The translations under genes were made by a program, and so were the position numbers. Of a stretch of 10,407 nt of DNA, positions 6,528 through 10,407 are shown one piece after another. The notes under the pieces were generated by a model, which saw only the letters and a program-made list of their open reading frames with translations, did not search any database and was not told the origin of the DNA. The stretch is from an uncultured Pedobacter sp. (GTDB lineage Bacteria; Bacteroidota; Bacteroidia; Sphingobacteriales; Sphingobacteriaceae). The DNA lies in assembly GCF_946479715.1 (NCBI RefSeq), contig NZ_CAMLHF010000193.1, positions 1-10,407 on the forward strand, in the 5' to 3' direction. Every line of letters starts with the position of its first letter. The stretch's first letter is position 1.

Positions 6528-9068
6528 TTAAGCATTTAATACTGCTAAAGGTGGAGTATTTAATACTTTTCTGCTGCTCAATACACCTGTGAGTACTACC
6601 AGAAAGCAGATTAGGATAAACAGCAATAGGATTGGTAACAGGGAGGGCGTAAAGCTGGTGTCGAAGCTAAATACAGCCAGCAGCCAACTGCCCCCAAGAG
6701 CAAGAATTATTCCTGCGCCGGCAGAAAATGCTCCTAGAAATAAGTATTCTATGGCCGTAATTACAAGGATCTGTTTTCGACTGGCTCCTAAGGTTCTGAG
6801 CAGTACGCTTTCTCTTAATCGCTGGCCCCTGCTTGTCAGCACTGCAGAAATGAGTACTATCCAGCCGGTTGCCATGCTAAAAGCAGCCATAAACTGTATT
6901 ACGAAACTTATTTTTGATAATAACTCATCTAAGGTCTTTAGTATAAGTCCCAGATCTATTACAGATACATTAGGGAATTTCCTTACCACAGTGCTTTGGA
7001 AGTTAGCCGAAACGTCATTCGAGGTAATTCGTGTCATCAAAACATGAAACTGCGGAGCATCCTCTAATACACCTGTAGGGAAAACAACCCTGAAGTTGGT
7101 TTGCATTCTTGCCCAGTTCACTTCTCTTAAACTTCCTACAACGGTAGGTATTAACAATCCCTGAACGTTAAAAACGATACTGTCGCCAACGCCCACATGG
7201 ATGTTCCTGGCATAACCTTCTTCTAATGAAACATAGACCTTTTCTTTCGGTTTTGCTTTGCCTTGCCACACACCTTCAGTTACTTTTTCTGCCGAGGTGA
7301 GCGTGTCCTGGAAAGTTACCCTAAGCTCTCCCTGAAAAGCACGTTTGGAATCACCTGCAGTATCCTGAAGTGCTGTTTTCCCGTTGATTTTTTCAATTCT
7401 AACGGTTACAACTGGCACCTGGTTCATTACCGGTAATTTATAATCTCTGGTTAATGTGGCAATTGCTTCCTTTTGCTCATTTTGAATGTCGAACAGAATC
7501 ATATTTGCCTGATTGGCGGCAGAGGATATGGTTACCCTTTTTATTAAAATGCCCTGTACAAAAAACAGTGTACAGATGAATGCTGCGGACAGGCCTATAG
7601 ATACTGTAAGCATAAGGGTTTGGTTATTTGGCCGGTAGAGATTAGCAAACCCCTGCCTCCATAAATAACTTGAAGAAGCTGGTATGAGCCTTTTTACTGC
7701 CCACATTAAGAGCCTGGATAAGCCAAACAGTAAGAGGAACGAAATTAAGATACTTCCGGTAAATACAGCTGCCTGCATCCAACTACTCATTTGAAATCTG
7801 GTAAATGCCAGTACAAAAAGCAAGATGAGTAGATACACGATCCATTTTAAGGGATCTCTGGGATCGTTTGATTTTTCAAACGAATGTCTGATGGCGTTTA
7901 ATGGAGAGATAATGCGTACCGAAAGGAGTGACGGCAGGGTAAATAAAACTGAAATGACTAAGCCCAGCAGTACTCCTTGTCCGATGGCAAGCCATGAAAT
8001 TTGGAGGGTAAGTTCTACGGGGATGAAATCTTTTAATACTATCGGTAATGCGAACTGTATAATTGTGCCCAATGCAGCACCTAAAACAGCACCAATAAAT
8101 CCTATAAAAACAATTTGGATGAGGTAAATTAAAAAAGCCTCCCAAGCCTTTAGGCCAAGGCAGCGAAGGGTAGCTATAGAGTTAAGTTTCTCGCCAATAT
8201 ATACGTGGATCGCGCTTCCAACACCTATACAACCTAGTAACAGCGCAATAAAGCCTGAAAGTTCAAGGAATCTGCTTACGTCTCTGAATGATTTTCCGGT
8301 GCTTTCCTTTTTAGATTCTACAGTTTCTGTGTCGAGGTTTTCTTTATCAAGCAAACGCTGGATTTTTTTTACCTGACCGGCTACGGCAGATGGTTTATTG
8401 TACCTGTAGTAATACTTGTATTGGATTCTGCTGCCTATTTTAGTTAATCCGGTTTGTTCAAGATACTTTAGAGGGATATAAACTACGGGTGCTACGGTAG
8501 CTGAGATTCCGGTTTGTCCGGGAGCCTTATCCAATATCCCGGCTATTAAGAAGTTAACTGAACCAATTTTAATAGAATCTCCGGGTTTGGCATTGAACTG
8601 CAGCATCACTGTTTTATCAACCAATGCCCTACGCTCTTCCTGAAAGGTTCTTGCTGCATTTACAGGGGTAGTTTCTATAGTTCCGTAAAATGGGTAATTG
8701 CCTTCAAGTGCGCGCACCTGTACCAATCTGCTGCCTTCATTTTTAAGGAAATAGATCATTGAAGCGAAGCTTCTTTCCGAAGCTTTTTCATTTCCCAGCG
8801 TATCTAGCACTGCTTGTGCTTTTGCGCTTACGGGCTTGCGTGCCTGTATCACAAGGTCTGCCCCCGTTAGCATTTTGGCCTGATTGTCAATATCGCGTTG
8901 CATGTTATCCCTGAACGAATACACGGCTACTAAAGCTGCAATTCCCAGGATAATAGAGGATACGAAAAGAAATAGTCGGGATTTATTGCGACGGGCATCA
9001 CGCCAGGCCATTTTAAAAAGCCAGCCAATGTTTACGGATCTTTTAAGTGCGGAATTATCTTGTTGCAT
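6528..9068 (-). CDS. ABC exporter permease, YbbP-like FtsX/MacB family
   Basis: An 846-residue inner-membrane permease with about ten predicted membrane helices. Helix 1 (about 33-53) follows a basic MAWRDARRNKSR start and precedes a large extracytoplasmic domain (about 55-265). A first FtsX domain spans about 269-395, an additional helix pair lies near 408-455, and a further helix at about 487-509 precedes a second extracytoplasmic domain. A second FtsX domain spans about 722-842. Both FtsX domains contain the cytoplasmic coupling pattern (SIATLRCLGLKAWEA, then ESVLLRTLGASRKQIL) and end in PLNAIR and PLAVLN. This duplicated layout and the length near 800 match YbbP rather than the shorter MacB or LolC/E. 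Its ATG lies within the last codons of the ATPase gene (14-nt overlap), indicating translational coupling. The ATPase and divergent TesA-like gene support the assignment. The substrate is not defined by sequence. Confidence 0.9.
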   Translation of the reverse strand: MQQDNSALKRSVNIGWLFKMAWRDARRNKSRLFLFVSSIILGIAALVAVYSFRDNMQRDIDNQAKMLTGADLVIQARKPVSAKAQAVLDTLGNEKASERSFASMIYFLKNEGSRLVQVRALEGNYPFYGTIETTPVNAARTFQEERRALVDKTVMLQFNAKPGDSIKIGSVNFLIAGILDKAPGQTGISATVAPVVYIPLKYLEQTGLTKIGSRIQYKYYYRYNKPSAVAGQVKKIQRLLDKENLDTETVESKKESTGKSFRDVSRFLELSGFIALLLGCIGVGSAIHVYIGEKLNSIATLRCLGLKAWEAFLIYLIQIVFIGFIGAVLGAALGTIIQFALPIVLKDFIPVELTLQISWLAIGQGVLLGLVISVLFTLPSLLSVRIISPLNAIRHSFEKSNDPRDPLKWIVYLLILLFVLAFTRFQMSSWMQAAVFTGSILISFLLLFGLSRLLMWAVKRLIPASSSYLWRQGFANLYRPNNQTLMLTVSIGLSAAFICTLFFVQGILIKRVTISSAANQANMILFDIQNEQKEAIATLTRDYKLPVMNQVPVVTVRIEKINGKTALQDTAGDSKRAFQGELRVTFQDTLTSAEKVTEGVWQGKAKPKEKVYVSLEEGYARNIHVGVGDSIVFNVQGLLIPTVVGSLREVNWARMQTNFRVVFPTGVLEDAPQFHVLMTRITSNDVSANFQSTVVRKFPNVSVIDLGLILKTLDELLSKISFVIQFMAAFSMATGWIVLISAVLTSRGQRLRESVLLRTLGASRKQILVITAIEYLFLGAFSAGAGIILALGGSWLLAVFSFDTSFTPSLLPILLLFILICFLVVLTGVLSSRKVLNTPPLAVLNA

Positions 9069-9750
9069 TTGGATCGTCTGAAATGATTACGCCACCTTTT
9101 ATTTTTATTATCCTGTTTGTACGCATAGCCAGTTCCAGATCGTGTGTAACTATGATCAGCGTAGTTCCGGCATCCCTGTTCAGTTCAAACATTAGCTTTT
9201 CTATTTTTTCGCTGGTTTCGGCATCCAGATTACCTGTAGGTTCATCAGCAAAGAGTATAGCAGGTTTATTGGAAAATGCTCTTGCCAGCGAAACACGTTG
9301 CTGTTCGCCACCAGAAAGCTGTACCGGATAATGATGCGAGCGCTCTGCAAGACCTACTTTATCTAATAGATCCATAGCATGTGCACGAATGTCTTTCTCG
9401 CCACGCAATTCCATTGGTACCATCACGTTTTCAAGCGCGGTAAGGGTTGGCATCAGCTGAAAGTTTTGGAATATAAAGCCTATGTAGCGGTTGCGTACCG
9501 CTGCCCGCTGATCTTCTGTGAGCTCATCTAGTTTTATGCCGTTTAGCTTAACGGAGCCGGTAGTAGATCTGTCGAGCCCTGCGCAAAGTCCCAGAAGTGT
9601 AGTTTTACCACTGCCGGATGGACCTGTAATTGCAAGTGTAGAACCTCCTTCTACAGAGAAATTGACGTTGTTTAGGACAGTAAGTTCTTTTCCGGCACTT
9701 TTATATATTTTACTTACATTTTCAATGTGGAGTATGTTTTCTGAAGGCAT
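9055..9750 (-). CDS. ABC transporter ATP-binding protein, YbbA-like (LolD/MacB class)
   Basis: A 231-residue cytoplasmic ATPase that would energise the downstream FtsX-type permease. All ATPase motifs are intact: Walker A GPSGSGKT (43-50), Q-loop Gln95 within FIFQNFQLMPTLTALENV, signature LSGGEQQR (145-152), Walker B ILFADE (165-170) with catalytic Glu170, D-loop GNLD (173-176) and switch His203 in THD. Residues DEPTGNLD and FQLMPTLTA are characteristic of the MacB/LolD/YbbA/FtsE class that acts as mechanotransmitters rather than canonical transporters. Its stop overlaps the start of the permease gene by 14 nt, so the two form one unit. The start at 9750 is supported by the conventional ILHIENVSKIY opening of the domain. 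No Shine-Dalgarno sequence is seen upstream. Confidence 0.95.
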   Translation of the reverse strand: MPSENILHIENVSKIYKSAGKELTVLNNVNFSVEGGSTLAITGPSGSGKTTLLGLCAGLDRSTTGSVKLNGIKLDELTEDQRAAVRNRYIGFIFQNFQLMPTLTALENVMVPMELRGEKDIRAHAMDLLDKVGLAERSHHYPVQLSGGEQQRVSLARAFSNKPAILFADEPTGNLDAETSEKIEKLMFELNRDAGTTLIIVTHDLELAMRTNRIIKIKGGVIISDDPNATR

Positions 9751-9778
9751 ATTATTAATAAATAGGTATTTTTACAGT

Positions 9779-9786
9779 TAAATATA
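9779..9786 (-). promoter_or_regulatory. Candidate -7 promoter element for the ATPase-permease operon
   Basis: On the minus strand, TATATTTA (9786-9779) matches the Bacteroidota -7 consensus TAnnTTTG with one mismatch. It would give a leader of roughly 22 nt to the ATG at 9750. No convincing TTTG lies at the right distance upstream. A similar TAGATTTA (9814-9821) on the plus strand could serve the divergent esterase gene but would leave only a few leader bases. Both are weak calls in an AT-rich 83-nt intergenic region. Confidence 0.25.
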
Positions 9787-9833
9787 CGAGCCCTGACAAG
9801 TAATGGCTAATTTTAGATTTATATTACATAGAT

Positions 9834-10407
9834 ATGTTACGTTTTAAAGCTTCAGCCCTGATCATACTATTGTCAATTGTATTGGCATCATGTGGAAATA
9901 ATCAAAATAAAGAAACATTACAGGAGAAACCTACAGAGGCGGCACCTGTTGCTACCGAAGTTCCGGTTAAAGAGAAGAATATTTTATTCTTCGGTACAAG
10001 TTTGACAGCAGGATACGGGTTGGAGCAGGGCGAGGCTTATCCGGAACTTTTACAGAAAAAGCTGGATTCACTTAAGCTTCCTTATAAAGCAATAAACGGT
10101 GGACTAAGCGGAGAAACCTCTGCCGCCGGGAAAAACAGGATAGACTGGCTGTTAAAACAACCTATAGCTGTTTTTGTGCTTGAACTGGGTGCCAATGATG
10201 GCTTGCGGGGAATAGCGGTTAATGAAACTACTGCAAATTTGCAGGTTATAATAGATAAGGTTAAAAAGAAATACCCTCAGGCTAAAATGATTTTAACCGG
10301 AATGGAAGTGCCGCCTAACATGGGGGCTAAGTACGCTTCTGATTTTAGGAATATGTTTAAAGCGCTTGCAGCTAAAAATGAAATGGTTTTTCTGCCTTTT
10401 TTGCTGG
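9834..10407 (+). CDS. GDSL/SGNH esterase lipoprotein, TesA-like (3' truncated by window)
   Basis: An open frame of 191 codons running off the window end. Residues 1-19 form a signal segment ending in the lipobox LASC, with Cys20 as the lipidation site, followed by a Pro/Glu/Ala-rich linker to about residue 47. The SGNH-hydrolase domain then starts: FFGTSLTAGYGL carries the catalytic Ser56 (block I, with Thr replacing the Asp of 'GDSL'), Gly93 lies in LSGETSAAG (block II) and Asn121 in GANDGLRG (block III). The spacing and the AYPELLQKKLD segment match TesA-type esterase/lysophospholipase (E. coli GDSLSAGYRM..., ISGDTS, GxNDGLRG). The final catalytic Asp/His block should lie beyond the window. 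E. coli TesA is soluble in the periplasm, whereas this one is predicted to be lipid-anchored. The divergent ybbA-ybbP pair reinforces the TesA assignment. Confidence 0.88.
   Translation, partial: MLRFKASALIILLSIVLASCGNNQNKETLQEKPTEAAPVATEVPVKEKNILFFGTSLTAGYGLEQGEAYPELLQKKLDSLKLPYKAINGGLSGETSAAGKNRIDWLLKQPIAVFVLELGANDGLRGIAVNETTANLQVIIDKVKKKYPQAKMILTGMEVPPNMGAKYASDFRNMFKALAAKNEMVFLPFLL

Noticed and set aside
6589..7047. Plus-strand open frame of 152 codons inside the permease gene
   Set aside because: It is antisense to conserved FtsX-domain coding sequence, has no recognisable domain, and its Ser/Thr/Ile-rich composition is what the opposite strand of a membrane protein gene gives.
9047..9331. 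Plus-strand open frame of 94 codons opposite the ATPase gene
   Set aside because: It is antisense to the signature and Walker B region of a complete ABC ATPase; no start context or domain supports it.

Overview
The window looks like chromosomal DNA of a Bacteroidota bacterium, most likely a Sphingobacteriaceae member such as a Pedobacter relative. This is inferred from moderate-to-low GC content, the lack of Shine-Dalgarno-like sequence before most starts, several short lipoproteins of Bacteroidota type, a DUF1080 protein, and a phospholipase A-like outer-membrane barrel. No 16S or other taxonomic marker is present, so the assignment is not proven. I see no mobile element, CRISPR array, tRNA, rRNA or phage signature.

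Left part (1-1801): a possible C-terminal scrap of an upstream plus-strand gene is followed by a clear rho-independent terminator. Three small plus-strand envelope genes come next: a lipocalin-like lipoprotein, a multi-pass DUF3267 HExxH putative membrane peptidase, and a second lipoprotein of unknown function. A 44-bp perfect palindrome, probably a bidirectional terminator, separates the last of these from a convergent gene.

Middle part (1822-6413): a secreted DUF1080 (3-keto-disaccharide hydrolase family) protein on the minus strand is divergent from a plus-strand outer-membrane protein carrying the HxSNG...N signature of phospholipase A. A minus-strand secreted serine hydrolase of the class C beta-lactamase/PBP family follows. 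It is divergent from rpiA (ribose-5-phosphate isomerase A), whose 3' end overlaps that of a minus-strand CDF metal transporter.

Right part (6528-10407): a minus-strand ABC exporter pair (YbbA-type ATPase and YbbP-type FtsX permease, overlapping by 14 nt) is divergent from a GDSL/TesA-type esterase lipoprotein truncated by the window edge. This reproduces the tesA-ybbA-ybbP arrangement of E. coli and is the best functional module here. Its likely role is coupling envelope lipid or hydrophobic-compound extraction to esterase or lysophospholipase activity. Together with the putative outer-membrane phospholipase, the window is rich in envelope functions, but the genes lie in several transcription units and no single undescribed system stands out.
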